A stretch of 64,000 nucleotides of DNA from Terrimesophilobacter sp038243605 (GTDB lineage: Bacteria; Actinomycetota; Actinomycetes; Actinomycetales; Microbacteriaceae): assembly GCA_038243605.1 (NCBI GenBank), contig JBBSQX010000001.1:124001-188000 (forward strand). The letters are read 5' to 3'. Numbering within the stretch: the first letter of the stretch is position 1; every line of letters begins with the position of its first letter. The translations under genes were made by a program, and so were the position numbers. The notes under the pieces were generated by a model. That model saw only the letters and a program-made list of their open reading frames with translations. It was not told the DNA's origin and ran no database searches. This document shows positions 16,856 to 25,877 of this stretch, piece after piece.

Positions 16856-19800
16856 CTACGGCTGCACGTTAGTACAGATTGTCTGGCCCTGAAGGAACGG
16901 CAGCAGTTCAACTCTTCCGCTGGTGGTAACCGGGTTGGCGTACACGGCGACACCCAATTGTCCGTGCAGCACCCTGGCAAGAACGTCTCGATCTCCGCCA
17001 AGGAGCCGAATGCGTGTTGTGGCGATGTCGCCCGCCTGCACTCGTGCATGCCACCGCACATCTGATTCCACGAGCACTTCGGCGACCGCAACGGGGGAAT
17101 CATACTGGTGGAACATGTCGATGAGATCGGCGTGTAGCGGCATCGCCGTGCTGATCGCTATCGCCGAGCGCGTAATCGCCGCGGCCGCCAAAACACGCAC
17201 GAGCTGTGTCATGGACGCACCCTCGCTGAGCCGCACGGTCACCGCCACCGGGAGGTGCTTGTGCTCAATGCGCTCGTACTCTGACTGAACTATTTCTTTC
17301 GTGGCGTAGTCGGAGTGCCACGATCTTTCATCGCTCATCGCCCCGGCACGCGCCCAGTCAAATCCGGCAAAATCTATGCCGGACTGGGCGGCGGTGATCA
17401 GGCGTGCGACGGGTTCACTCATGCCCTTCAGCGTCACGGTCGTTCCCGGCTCGATGGGGACTGCGCGCCACTGACCGAGCGAGACAACAGCGTCGAACCC
17501 ACCGGCGTTGACAGTGCCGACCGTTGAGCGGTTCCAACCCTGCACGGGAGCGCGCCCACGCGAATCAGAGCAGGTGGCGCAGTTCACGCTCAACAAACCG
17601 GCCTCCACGGCATCCAACCACGTATCGATTTCGTGTTGATCGAGGGAGTGGATGCCAGCGCTCAGCCCGAACCCTTGCGAGTTCTGGATGTCGATGGCCT
17701 CAGCAAGTGTGCGCGCTCGCACGATCCCGAGTACTGGTGCGCGGTTTTCGGCCTTACAGAACGCGGCCTCTGATGACACCTTGTCGCGCAATCCTGGTGC
17801 CCACCAGCGACCAAGAGCATCTACCTGCCTGGGTTGAACCCGCCAGGTCTCGCCCTCGTCCAGAGTTTCAAGCGTGAGTCGTTGCGACGCAGTTGCTGGC
17901 CGTGACAGCGCCGAAGTTGCCGACGCCGTCGCGATGGGAGCGGCAACCGGAACCGACGCAATGGCGTCGGTGAGGCGGCCGAGAAACCTCGCAGACTCTG
18001 CCACACTCCCCACCACGATGACCGTGCTGACTGCCGTTAGTGACTGCCCAGCGTGGTCGAGTGCGCTGGCGACAATGTCGTCGATGGCGGCCTCAAGGTG
18101 CGCGCTGGGGGTGACGATGACGGAGTTGCGGCCACCGGTTGTCGACGATATTCGCGATTCCGCTCGCCACGAGTGAAAGACCTTCGCCGCGTGCCGGCTC
18201 CCCGCGTGAAGTATGTGATCCACCCGCGGATCACTCAGGAGGGCCTCCGCGAGCGCCTCTTCGTCCTCCAGAATCGTGACGAGCCCGGGCGGCACTCCGC
18301 CAGCGGTGAGCGATTCAACGAAGACAGCCGAACTTCGCCTTGTTTCGGGCGCCGTTTTGATGATGACGGGGCTCCCGGCACCAAGCGCGCTGAGCACGCC
18401 GCTCGCCAACATGGTGATCGGTGCCGTGCGCGGGCACACCACCACGACAAGTTGTGGCGGCGAGTATGTGGCGTCGTGGATTAGGTCAAGTTCGCGCGCT
18501 GTCACCGCGGATCGACGAGCAAGTTCAATAGCCGCCGTGACGTCGGTGTCAGCCTCCGGCAGCGTCATGGCACTTTCGCTGACCATCGTTTCGACGAGGA
18601 GCCCGCGCCATTCCGCAAACACCTCCGCCACGCTTTCTAACACTGTTGCCCGTGTCGAACCGCGCCGTTCGCCCCACGAACCACCGTGCGCCATCGCCGA
18701 GGTCACCGCTTCATCGAGCTCGAGTTCTGTTCCGATGCGTGAACGCGCCAGGAGGGCTTCACCGGATGCTGAATCCGGTGTTCGTTCCAGCACGGCGGAT
18801 GCCCACTCCCGCGTGGCCTCGACACTAAAGTCGGCAACCTCCGAACGCAAGGAACTCTGGGTGCGATAAGTGGCAACCGGCAGAGAAGCAGAGCACTCGA
18901 TGGAGGCAAGAAAGCTGTCGCGTTCACTCGCAAAGCCCTTCTTCTCGCCTCGCGTCGACATCGTCGCGAGGTGCCCGCCGCCCCGCGAAAGGTCGGAGAG
19001 CCTGCGCTTCAGGTACGGCGCAGCCAGTGAGAGATTGCCCGCCTGCACAACAGGCGCGAACAGGCGAATGCCCCCGACATCCCGTTTGACGGCCTCCATC
19101 TGAGCGGTGGCGACCCCCAGCATGAACTCGTGTTGCAGGCTGCGTTCAACGCCTCTCGCTCTGGCGAGACGCCAGGCGTACGCCACGGTAAACAGGTTGT
19201 GGGTGGCCGAAATCACGGTCACCGCGTCGGTGCGCTCTGGTGTCAAGACATGGTTGAGCAGGCGAAGGTAGTGCGCGTCAGTGTCAGCACGAGTTGCGAA
19301 TGGTGCTGGCGTCCACCCGTTCTTGTGTGCCTCCGCACGTTCATGCGCAAACTGTTCACCCCGGGTGAAGCGCACCGTCACGGCGGCGCCACCCGCTGCC
19401 CGACGCTTCTGTGCGCGGTCGATGATACGCACCAACGCGGATAGCGACTCGGGCAAACAGGCCGGAAGTGAGATGCCCATGTCGAGCTGGGGGTGGAGCG
19501 CCATCATTCTCTCAAAGACGCGCAGCGTCACCTCAAGTTCCTCGTGCAGCGCAATGTCGAGGTTGATGAACTGACGGGGCACTGCCTGGGCGGCGGTGTC
19601 ATACAGCGGAGTCAACAGTTTTACCGCAGAGGCCACCTCCGCCTCAAGATCGATGAGCCGCGGCCTCCCCAGAAAAGCGGCCGGTCGCGTCGACACCGAG
19701 TCGACATTGGGCAGCCGAAGAATTTCGTTCAGGTCATCAACCTGCCGTTGCCTCTCACGATCACCACTCGCCACCGCCGTCAACGGTGCCACTGTTGGCC

Positions 19801-20233
19801 GGATGCCACCCACCTCGGTGATGCCGGCGAGGTGCTTATCGATGTCCGCGGAGCTGCCGCGAAGAAGCAGGTGCCCCACTGATTTGAGAAAACGTTCGCG
19901 CGCGGCGGGAACGATGGCGGCGGGCATCAGTGGTGCGAAACCACCCGTGAGATGTGTGCCGGCACCTTCGAGCCAGTTCACGTTGAGAGGATACTCCCGC
20001 GAGACGCGTTCAAAGTTTTTGCTTGCGACGGCGAGATCATCTGGGCGCATCACCAGATCAACAAAGTCGATGGCGAACTGTGCACCATCGTCGTCAGCGA
20101 GCAGCCGGGCAAGCTTCGACTCCACTGCCGGGGCCGGGGCATCGGTCACGCTGAGCCAGCGTTCCACTGTCGTCACAGCTTCGTGGGCAATGTTTTCCAT
20201 GCTTGCGGCAGGGGGCAGGCCGCTCGAATCCAT
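16856..20233 (-). CDS. PutA-like proline dehydrogenase/P5C dehydrogenase, ALDH active site lost
   Basis: A 1125-residue protein co-linear with actinobacterial bifunctional PutA. The proline dehydrogenase half (about 150-480) keeps FINLDIALHEEL, NLFTVAYAWRLARARGV and the Arg pair of YLKRRLSD, but has TRGE for the usual VKGA (Lys to Arg) and PACLPES for QAYLPDS. The aldehyde dehydrogenase half (about 560-1000) keeps TTGGRNSVIVTPSA and HAGQSLTAVSTVIVVGS, yet Thr698 replaces the general-base Glu and Leu732 the catalytic Cys (AGQSLTA for AGQKCSA). Their 34-residue spacing equals the usual Glu-Cys spacing. The EFFGP-type and QPFGGWKRS-type motifs are changed too (ENRAPVLG, APVQGWNRS). So it is likely inactive in oxidising P5C and perhaps a regulator. 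ATG 20233 chosen; no strong ribosome site. Confidence 0.8.
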   Translation of the reverse strand: MDSSGLPPAASMENIAHEAVTTVERWLSVTDAPAPAVESKLARLLADDDGAQFAIDFVDLVMRPDDLAVASKNFERVSREYPLNVNWLEGAGTHLTGGFAPLMPAAIVPAARERFLKSVGHLLLRGSSADIDKHLAGITEVGGIRPTVAPLTAVASGDRERQRQVDDLNEILRLPNVDSVSTRPAAFLGRPRLIDLEAEVASAVKLLTPLYDTAAQAVPRQFINLDIALHEELEVTLRVFERMMALHPQLDMGISLPACLPESLSALVRIIDRAQKRRAAGGAAVTVRFTRGEQFAHERAEAHKNGWTPAPFATRADTDAHYLRLLNHVLTPERTDAVTVISATHNLFTVAYAWRLARARGVERSLQHEFMLGVATAQMEAVKRDVGGIRLFAPVVQAGNLSLAAPYLKRRLSDLSRGGGHLATMSTRGEKKGFASERDSFLASIECSASLPVATYRTQSSLRSEVADFSVEATREWASAVLERTPDSASGEALLARSRIGTELELDEAVTSAMAHGGSWGERRGSTRATVLESVAEVFAEWRGLLVETMVSESAMTLPEADTDVTAAIELARRSAVTARELDLIHDATYSPPQLVVVVCPRTAPITMLASGVLSALGAGSPVIIKTAPETRRSSAVFVESLTAGGVPPGLVTILEDEEALAEALLSDPRVDHILHAGSRHAAKVFHSWRAESRISSTTGGRNSVIVTPSAHLEAAIDDIVASALDHAGQSLTAVSTVIVVGSVAESARFLGRLTDAIASVPVAAPIATASATSALSRPATASQRLTLETLDEGETWRVQPRQVDALGRWWAPGLRDKVSSEAAFCKAENRAPVLGIVRARTLAEAIDIQNSQGFGLSAGIHSLDQHEIDTWLDAVEAGLLSVNCATCSDSRGRAPVQGWNRSTVGTVNAGGFDAVVSLGQWRAVPIEPGTTVTLKGMSEPVARLITAAQSGIDFAGFDWARAGAMSDERSWHSDYATKEIVQSEYERIEHKHLPVAVTVRLSEGASMTQLVRVLAAAAITRSAIAISTAMPLHADLIDMFHQYDSPVAVAEVLVESDVRWHARVQAGDIATTRIRLLGGDRDVLARVLHGQLGVAVYANPVTTSGRVELLPFLQGQTICTNVQP

Positions 20234-20312
20234 TTGACAACAGTAGCGACGGTTTCTGTGTTCCCGCCTGAGCGTCAACCCGCGGCGTCGAGGCAATCAT
20301 TAGGCTCTGTTC

Positions 20313-21911
20313 ATGGGTGCAAATAGTGAGATCGTGATCGTCGGTGGCGGGCACAACGGGCTTGTCGCTGCAGCGTATTTGGCGAAGGCTGGCCGATCAG
20401 TCACGGTGCTCGAGAGGCTCAACCATGTGGGCGGTGCGGCTGTCTCCGCGGACGCGTTCGCGGGGGTTGATGCGCGACTTTCCCGCTATTCATATCTCGT
20501 CAGTTTGCTGCCAGCGCGCATCATTGCTGACCTCGGTTTAGATATCCAACTGGTTCGCCGACGCTACTCATCCTTTACTCCTGAACCGGGGAGCAACCGC
20601 GGGCTGCTCGTCGATAACGCGGATGCCGCGGCCACGACAGCATCATTCGCCTCCGTGGGCGCTGCGAGCGACGCCAGCGCGTGGAATAAGTTTTATGGCG
20701 ACACCGGGCGCCTCGCCAGAGCAATGTTTCCCAGCGTGTGCGAACCCCTTCTGCACCGTTCGGAGGCGCGGCGTCTTCTGGGTGACGACGCACTGTGGTC
20801 CACCATTTTTGAGCGACCGATTGGTGAGGCGATTGAGGCGACGTTCTCGAATGACCTGGTGAGAGGTGTCGTTCTCACGGATGCCCTCATCGGAACTTTT
20901 GCTGAAGCGCACGACACGACACTTGCCGCCAACCGCTGCTTCTTCTACCACGTCATCGGCAACGGAACCGGGGACTGGGATGTTCCCGTCGGCGGCATGG
21001 GTGCGGTCACCTCGTCACTTGCCAACGCTGCGCGTGTGGCCGGGGCGACGCTTGTCACCAGCGCGGAGGTCATCGCGATCACGCCCGATGGCGAGGTGCG
21101 CTACCAGCACGACAACGGTGAACACACGATCAACGCCACCACGGTTCTCGCGAATGTAGCCCCGTACGTGCTACAAAAACTTGTCGACGCGGGCAGTGAG
21201 ACAGAAGGTATGCGCACTGGATCGCCAGCTGGTACTTGCTCCGTGGCCCGGCCGGAGGGCGCGCAGGTCAAGGTGAACCTCATGCTCTCTCGCTTGCCCA
21301 CATTGCTCGATGCCTCCGTCGACCCGGCCGCGGCTTTTGGTGGCACGTTCCACATCAATGAGCTCTACAGCCAACTGCAGACTGCCTACGACTCCGCGAG
21401 TGCAGGAGCCGTTCCCGACCCGGTCCCCGCAGAGATCTACTGTCATTCGCTGGCGGACCCCAGCATCCTCTCCCCCGAACTTCACGCCTCCGGCGCTCAC
21501 ACGCTCACGGTCTTCGCCCTGCACGTACCGGATCGAATGATCACCGCCGAGAACAACGACTCAATGCGGGCGAGTCTTCAATCCGCTGTGTTGGCATCGC
21601 TCAATTCGGTGCTCGCCGAACCGATTGAAGATGTTCTCATGACGGATGCCCCCGGCGAGCTCTGCATCGAAACGAAGACCACGCTCGATCTTGAGCACGC
21701 GCTGGGCATGCCGGGAGGCAACATCTTTCACGGGCCGCTGGCGTGGCCGTTCCTTGACGACGACGCACCGCTCTCAACCCCCGCAGAGCGGTGGGGTGTC
21801 GCCACAAAGTGGAACAACATTCTGATGTGCGGTTCCGGTGCACAACGCGGGGGTGCGGTGAGCGGGCTCGGTGGCCACAATGCGGCGATGGCCGTGCTGG
21901 AGACACCGTGA
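20313..21911 (+). CDS. FAD-dependent oxidoreductase, phytoene desaturase/PYROXD2-like
   Basis: A 532-residue flavoprotein. The N-terminal Rossmann FAD-binding motif IVIVGGGHNGLVAAAYLAKAGRSV and the following VTVLERLNHVGGAAVS (acidic residue binding the ribose, then the GG doublet) are textbook for the amine-oxidase/phytoene-desaturase superfamily. The C-terminal FAD-contact region reads LMCGSGAQRGGAVSGLGGHNAAMAVLE. The internal sequence (RYSYLVSLLP, NIFHGPLAWPF) resembles the PYROXD2/COG1233 group rather than true carotenoid desaturases, and no carotenoid genes are nearby. The substrate is unknown. It is divergent from the PutA-like gene with a 79-base gap, so the two may share regulation. 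Confidence 0.82.
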   Translation: MGANSEIVIVGGGHNGLVAAAYLAKAGRSVTVLERLNHVGGAAVSADAFAGVDARLSRYSYLVSLLPARIIADLGLDIQLVRRRYSSFTPEPGSNRGLLVDNADAAATTASFASVGAASDASAWNKFYGDTGRLARAMFPSVCEPLLHRSEARRLLGDDALWSTIFERPIGEAIEATFSNDLVRGVVLTDALIGTFAEAHDTTLAANRCFFYHVIGNGTGDWDVPVGGMGAVTSSLANAARVAGATLVTSAEVIAITPDGEVRYQHDNGEHTINATTVLANVAPYVLQKLVDAGSETEGMRTGSPAGTCSVARPEGAQVKVNLMLSRLPTLLDASVDPAAAFGGTFHINELYSQLQTAYDSASAGAVPDPVPAEIYCHSLADPSILSPELHASGAHTLTVFALHVPDRMITAENNDSMRASLQSAVLASLNSVLAEPIEDVLMTDAPGELCIETKTTLDLEHALGMPGGNIFHGPLAWPFLDDDAPLSTPAERWGVATKWNNILMCGSGAQRGGAVSGLGGHNAAMAVLETP

Positions 21912-21986
21912 CCCCTTTACCTTCTGCGGCGCGCAAGTTAAACTCCTCCAACGGCACATCACACACGACAGCGGGAGGAAAACGTC

Positions 21987-22250
21987 ATGGTTGACTTCGA
22001 CCCGTTCGCCAATCAGGGTGGCCAAGCGGCCTGGGATCCCCAGCATTCCGCTGATGTGAAGAAGCAGGCGGATGAGCTGAGCCGCCGACTCGCTGCCGAT
22101 ACTGATCAGTCAGGCAACGAGCCTTCGCCCTTCTCTGACGACGACAGCGCGCACGATGACAGCACTGACAATGACAACTCAGACAGTGACGACTCTGATG
22201 CCGCTGCCTCGGATGTTGAGAACATCGAGCTGCCAGATGGCACGGCCTAG
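21987..22250 (+). CDS. Small acidic hypothetical protein
   Basis: An 87-residue soluble protein. The first half is ordinary (MVDFDPFANQGGQAAWDPQH, then a short helix with KKQADELSRRL); the second half is an extremely acidic low-complexity Asp/Ser/Asn region (about 25 Asp and Ser in 45 residues). A good ribosome site (GGGAGGAAAA) lies seven bases before the ATG, which is why I accept it as a gene. It sits between the flavoprotein and pfkA on the same strand. I do not recognise a family. The tail resembles halophile-like or intrinsically disordered acidic tails. Confidence 0.6.
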   Translation: MVDFDPFANQGGQAAWDPQHSADVKKQADELSRRLAADTDQSGNEPSPFSDDDSAHDDSTDNDNSDSDDSDAAASDVENIELPDGTA

Positions 22251-22305
22251 GCGGTAATTTTCTCCACGACTCTGGTCAGGTGCGTGGGTGCGCAAAGATG
22301 GTGTC

Positions 22306-23328
22306 ATGGCTATCGGCATTCTCACGAGCGGCGGAGACGCCCCAGGACTGAACGCGGTGATTCGCGCAATCGTCTTCAGCGGCTCCCGTTCCCACAATCT
22401 GACGTTCCTCGGCATCCGAAACGGCTGGAAGGGGCTCATGGAAGAAGACGTCTTCGAGCTCGAACGCCACCACGTCATGGGGATCAGCAAACAGGGCGGC
22501 ACAATCCTTGGAACTTCCCGCACGAATCCTTTCGATCACGGTGGTGCTGAGCGGCTCCGCGAGGTGATGGCGCGGCTTTCGATGGACGCCCTCGTGGTCA
22601 TCGGCGGTGAAGGAACCCTCGCCGCAGCGAAGCGTCTCTCCGATCTCGGACTCCCCATCGTGGGAGTGCCCAAAACTGTCGACAATGACCTGAGCGCCAC
22701 CGACTACACGTTCGGTTTCGACACCGCAGTGCAGATCGCCACCGAATCGATGGACCGGCTGCGCACGACCGGGGATTCCCACCATCGCTGCATGGTCGCC
22801 GAAGTGATGGGGCGTCACGTCGGCTGGATTGCACTGCATTCCGGTGTCGCGGCCGGTGCCCACGCCATCCTGATCCCCGAGAACAAGCTCTCCATTGAGG
22901 AGATCTGCGGATGGGTGACGCACGCGTTCGAACGCGGGCGTGCACCACTTGTCGCCGTGGCGGAGGGGTTCTTGCTTGACACCATGACAGATGTGCACAG
23001 CGAGCGCGGACTCGACGCGTTCGGGCGCCCCCGCCTTGGCGGCATCGGGGAACTGCTCGCGCCGCTGATCGAAGAGAAGACCGGCATCGAGACCCGCGCC
23101 ACAACGCTGGGGCACATTCAACGCGGCGGCACCCCCACAGCTTTCGACCGGGTTCTCGCGACTCGACTCGGGTGGGGTGCACTCGACATGGTGATCGCCA
23201 AAAAGTGGGGTTACATGGTCGCGCTCCACGGCACCGAGATTGTTGATGTTGCGTTTGAGGCTGCCCTCGGCTCGCTCAAAACTGTGCCAGAGGCACGCTA
23301 TAACGAGGCCCGCGTGCTCTTCGGCTAG
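22306..23328 (+). CDS. pfkA: 6-phosphofructokinase, group III
   Basis: A 340-residue glycolytic enzyme phosphorylating fructose 6-phosphate to fructose 1,6-bisphosphate. Visible motifs are the nucleotide loop GILTSGGDAPGLNAVIRA, GGEGTLAAAKRL, the catalytic PKTVDNDL (base Asp), TFGFDTAV and MGRHVGWIAL, and the substrate loop GHIQRGG. In GGEGT the residue at the ATP/PPi-determining position is Gly, favouring ATP, while the Lys in PKT is typical of group III enzymes of actinomycetes. Start: the ATG at 22306 begins directly at the conserved region; a GTG six codons upstream is an alternative. The gene follows the acidic protein and ends before a convergent flavoprotein. Confidence 0.95.
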   Translation: MAIGILTSGGDAPGLNAVIRAIVFSGSRSHNLTFLGIRNGWKGLMEEDVFELERHHVMGISKQGGTILGTSRTNPFDHGGAERLREVMARLSMDALVVIGGEGTLAAAKRLSDLGLPIVGVPKTVDNDLSATDYTFGFDTAVQIATESMDRLRTTGDSHHRCMVAEVMGRHVGWIALHSGVAAGAHAILIPENKLSIEEICGWVTHAFERGRAPLVAVAEGFLLDTMTDVHSERGLDAFGRPRLGGIGELLAPLIEEKTGIETRATTLGHIQRGGTPTAFDRVLATRLGWGALDMVIAKKWGYMVALHGTEIVDVAFEAALGSLKTVPEARYNEARVLFG

Positions 23329-23377
23329 CTGCTGCCTCGCAGTTTCGGCTCCACTCGAGCCCAGCACTTATCGACGT

Positions 23378-24610
23378 TCAGCGCCGATCAAGCTGCGACT
23401 CGATGACCTCTGGGCGAAAACCTCGACCGACGATCCTGGCGGTCACCCGACGAAGAATTGGCAGAACCAGTGCGGCGATAGCGCGCTGCCACCACGTCAT
23501 CGGGTTTGCCAGGAATGCGCCACCACCTGGCTTGGCGATCATTTTGTGCATCCGCAGTTGGAGCGGCTGCATCCGCGCCACGGGGTGCAGCCGACGCTTT
23601 TGCACGCGGGCAAGTTTCTGAGCGGGCACTCTGCCAGACCGAAGGTCACCCACCAGCAGATTCGCGGTGGCCACGGCATCCTGAATCGCGTAGTTGATTC
23701 CCACACCAAACGCGGGCGACATTGCGTGAGCAGCATCACCGATACACAGCAAACCTTCTTGCCACCATTGGGTGAGTCTGTTGACCTGCACCGCGAGCAA
23801 CTTCACCTGATCCCAGTCGTCGATCGAGTCGACGACTTCCGCCAGAAACGGTGCCACGCGCGTGATGCGCTCATGAAAGGCGGGCAAGCCCTGCTCTTGC
23901 ACAGCGCCAAAACTGCCCTTCGGAATGAGCATGCCGGCCTGATAGTAGCCCTCACGCGGAATGGTGATGAGCATAGATTCAGCGTCCACATAGGCGAGCG
24001 TGTCCGGCGGATCGGCGATGGTGCGGGGCAGATGAAACCACAGCACATCGATCGCAACCCCGTAGTCGGTGGGGATCATTCCCGCGGCATCCCGCACCAC
24101 GGAGGCTCGACCGTCGGCGGCCACTGTGAGCGTTGCCGAGACCTCAACCTGACCGTGTGGAGTCGAAGCGGTCACGCCGGTGACACGATCACCCTGCCGA
24201 ACGATAGCTGTCGCCTCAGCATTCATCATGAGGTGAAACTGCGGATACTTCGCACCCTCCTCGGCAATGAGTGATAAAAAGTCCCACTGCGGCATGAGCG
24301 CGATGTAGTTGTTCTTGCCGTGCAGGTGCGAGAAATCGACGGGGGTGAGACGGTTGCCATTGACCACAACATCCAACGTGTGAATGTGACTTTGGTGAAT
24401 CGCATCGAATCGCTCCCGGAGCCCAAGCTGATCCAGCAGATCGATAGTTGAGGGGTGGATCGTGTCGCCGCGAAAATCCCGAAAGAAGTCACCGTGTTTT
24501 TCTAGCACCACGGTCTCAATGCCCGCGCGCGCCAGTAAGACTCCGAGCATGAGCCCAGCGGGGCCTCCGCCCACAATGCAGCACTGAGTAGAAAGGGTTG
24601 CGGCAGGCAT
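23378..24610 (-). CDS. FAD-dependent aromatic hydroxylase/monooxygenase-like
   Basis: A 410-residue flavoprotein of the PHBH/UbiH fold. It has the N-terminal CCIVGGGPAGLMLGVLLARAG motif with the Glu of VVLEKHGDF, the middle DG motif AADGRASVVRDAAGM, and the second FAD motif CIGDAAHAMSPAFGVGINYAIQDA. A C-terminal amphipathic region (MTWWQRAIAALVLPIL) suggests loose membrane contact. It would hydroxylate or oxidise an aromatic or quinone-like substrate with O2 and NAD(P)H; the substrate is unknown. The ATG at 24610 is preceded by a GGAAGGA ribosome site; the longer upstream frame is not needed. It stands alone, convergent with pfkA. Confidence 0.85.
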   Translation of the reverse strand: MPAATLSTQCCIVGGGPAGLMLGVLLARAGIETVVLEKHGDFFRDFRGDTIHPSTIDLLDQLGLRERFDAIHQSHIHTLDVVVNGNRLTPVDFSHLHGKNNYIALMPQWDFLSLIAEEGAKYPQFHLMMNAEATAIVRQGDRVTGVTASTPHGQVEVSATLTVAADGRASVVRDAAGMIPTDYGVAIDVLWFHLPRTIADPPDTLAYVDAESMLITIPREGYYQAGMLIPKGSFGAVQEQGLPAFHERITRVAPFLAEVVDSIDDWDQVKLLAVQVNRLTQWWQEGLLCIGDAAHAMSPAFGVGINYAIQDAVATANLLVGDLRSGRVPAQKLARVQKRRLHPVARMQPLQLRMHKMIAKPGGGAFLANPMTWWQRAIAALVLPILRRVTARIVGRGFRPEVIESQLDRR

Positions 24611-24669
24611 CGGGAATCCTTCCCGTCCAAGGTTAGAAACCCCGGGCGTACCGTGCCACACTAACCCTC

Positions 24670-24834
24670 GTGGTGTCAAAGTTGCAGGTTTTGGCGCTCA
24701 TTTTCGCGATCATTGCGACGCTCGTTCACGCGGGCATTTTCGTACTCGAAAGTGCGTTGGCAAAACCGCAGCTCTGGCAGGTGGGCGCTGCGCACTGCCC
24801 CACATGCCCGTTATCTGACGACCAGCTCAACTAG
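24670..24834 (+). pseudogene. Truncated DUF1304-like membrane protein remnant
   Basis: A 54-codon frame beginning GTG GTG at 24670 and ending at TAG 24832-24834. It translates as a membrane helix, VLALIFAIIATLVHAGIFVLE, then SALAKPQLWQV and a short cysteine-containing tail. The helix and the following F-V-L-E-S resemble the first transmembrane segment of DUF1304 membrane proteins, which normally have about 120 residues and four helices. Here the rest is gone, replaced by the convergent hemD 3' end, with a 24-base overlap. I read it as a decayed gene; the match is by memory of the family and not certain. Confidence 0.4.
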
Positions 24835-25575
24835 GGCGTCGACGAGCCCCTCTGCTGTGCGGTACTCCGCAATGACGTTCACCAGGATGCCGGCTTCCCG
24901 CGCGTCAAATGCCGTGCGGGGGCCGATAGCTACCACCACAATTCCTTCGGGAAGCGGTGCCAGTTGCTCTTGAATCTCCCGCACAACGCTCGCGGAGGTG
25001 ATGAGGATGGCGCCGATCTCCCCCGCCGCCACATCGGCGGCAACGTCGATGGGTACCGCCACCCCGATCGTGCGATAGGCGGTGACGAACTCAGCCTTGA
25101 CACCCATGCCAGAAAGCGCAGTGGCAAGCGATCCGTCAGCAGATTCCGACTGGAGCACGAGCACAGCACCAGAGGGAGGGGCTTGTGTCCACTCTTTGAC
25201 GAGCCCGCGCGACGAGGTGTCGTTTTCGGGAGTGAAGTCGGTACGGTAGCCGGCGAGAGACACAGCGGATGCCGTCAACTCCCCGATGGCCGCGATACGC
25301 GTGGAGTCTGGAACACTCACGTCGTGGCCGGTGAGAACATTCACGGTGGTGGAACTCGTGACCACGAGCCATTCGAATTCGCCGGCTTCGAGTCGGGTGA
25401 AGGCGTGTGCCAGCTCTTCCCTATTCTGTGAGGCAGCGAAGTTGATCATCGGGGCGACGATCGGGGAGGCGCCATGCTTTCGCAGGGCAGCAGAGACGTT
25501 ATTGCCCCATTCCCCGCCGCGGGGAACGAGTACTCGCCACCCTGCCAGTGGCTTGGAACTACGCCGAGTTGTCAT
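24811..25575 (-). CDS. hemD: Uroporphyrinogen-III synthase
   Basis: A 254-residue enzyme that closes hydroxymethylbilane into uroporphyrinogen III, with ring D inversion, in haem and corrin synthesis. The fold has two similar halves: GWRVLVPRGGEWGNNVSAAL and LVVTSSTTVNVL in the first, GAVLVLQSESADGSLATAL and AILITSASVVREI in the second, joined near IGELTASAVSLAG. The TSS and TSAS loops and the IGPRTAFDAREAG segment are typical. Sequence conservation in HemD is low, so the call rests on the pattern of these pieces. No other tetrapyrrole genes are in the window. It ends 24 bases inside the convergent DUF1304-like remnant. Confidence 0.85.
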   Translation of the reverse strand: MTTRRSSKPLAGWRVLVPRGGEWGNNVSAALRKHGASPIVAPMINFAASQNREELAHAFTRLEAGEFEWLVVTSSTTVNVLTGHDVSVPDSTRIAAIGELTASAVSLAGYRTDFTPENDTSSRGLVKEWTQAPPSGAVLVLQSESADGSLATALSGMGVKAEFVTAYRTIGVAVPIDVAADVAAGEIGAILITSASVVREIQEQLAPLPEGIVVVAIGPRTAFDAREAGILVNVIAEYRTAEGLVDALVELVVR

Positions 25576-25655
25576 GCACTACTCGGTAGGCGGAAAGTCA
25601 TGTCGTCTATCCTGCACCGTTCGACCACCAGCGCCAAAAGTGGGGGATAGAACGA

Positions 25656-25877
25656 TTAGTCGTCTCCAAGTATTGCCCAGGCGATAATTCCACCCACAAC
25701 GACAACGGCCGCAGCGGCCCCAATAATCCAGGGCACCGGATTGTCTTGCCAAGAATCCTTGGCCCTTGTGCCCATAATGCCCAATTGCTTCGGCACATTC
25801 AGTTTGTCTTCGATCGCGTCGAGAGCCTCTTCCAGCTCTGCACGCGCCGCCGCGCTGCGTTCGGATGCCGCTTTCAT
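25656..25877 (-). CDS. DUF3618 family small membrane protein
   Basis: A 73-residue protein: a charged helix (RAELEEALDAIEDKLNVPKQ), a linker with NPVPWI, then a single transmembrane helix of about 20 residues (IIGAAAAVVVVGGIIAWAIL). The RxELExxxDxIxxKLN segment is the hallmark of DUF3618, found in actinobacterial envelope operons together with YtxH-like and holin-like proteins. Function is unknown; a role in membrane stress has been guessed for the family. It is the last gene of a three-gene operon and its ATG overlaps the stop of the upstream gene by four bases (ATGA). Confidence 0.82.
   Translation of the reverse strand: MKAASERSAAARAELEEALDAIEDKLNVPKQLGIMGTRAKDSWQDNPVPWIIGAAAAVVVVGGIIAWAILGDD

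Noticed and set aside
22276..23367. A 363-codon frame antisense to pfkA
   Set aside because: Shadow of pfkA; Arg/His-rich translation with no recognisable domain.
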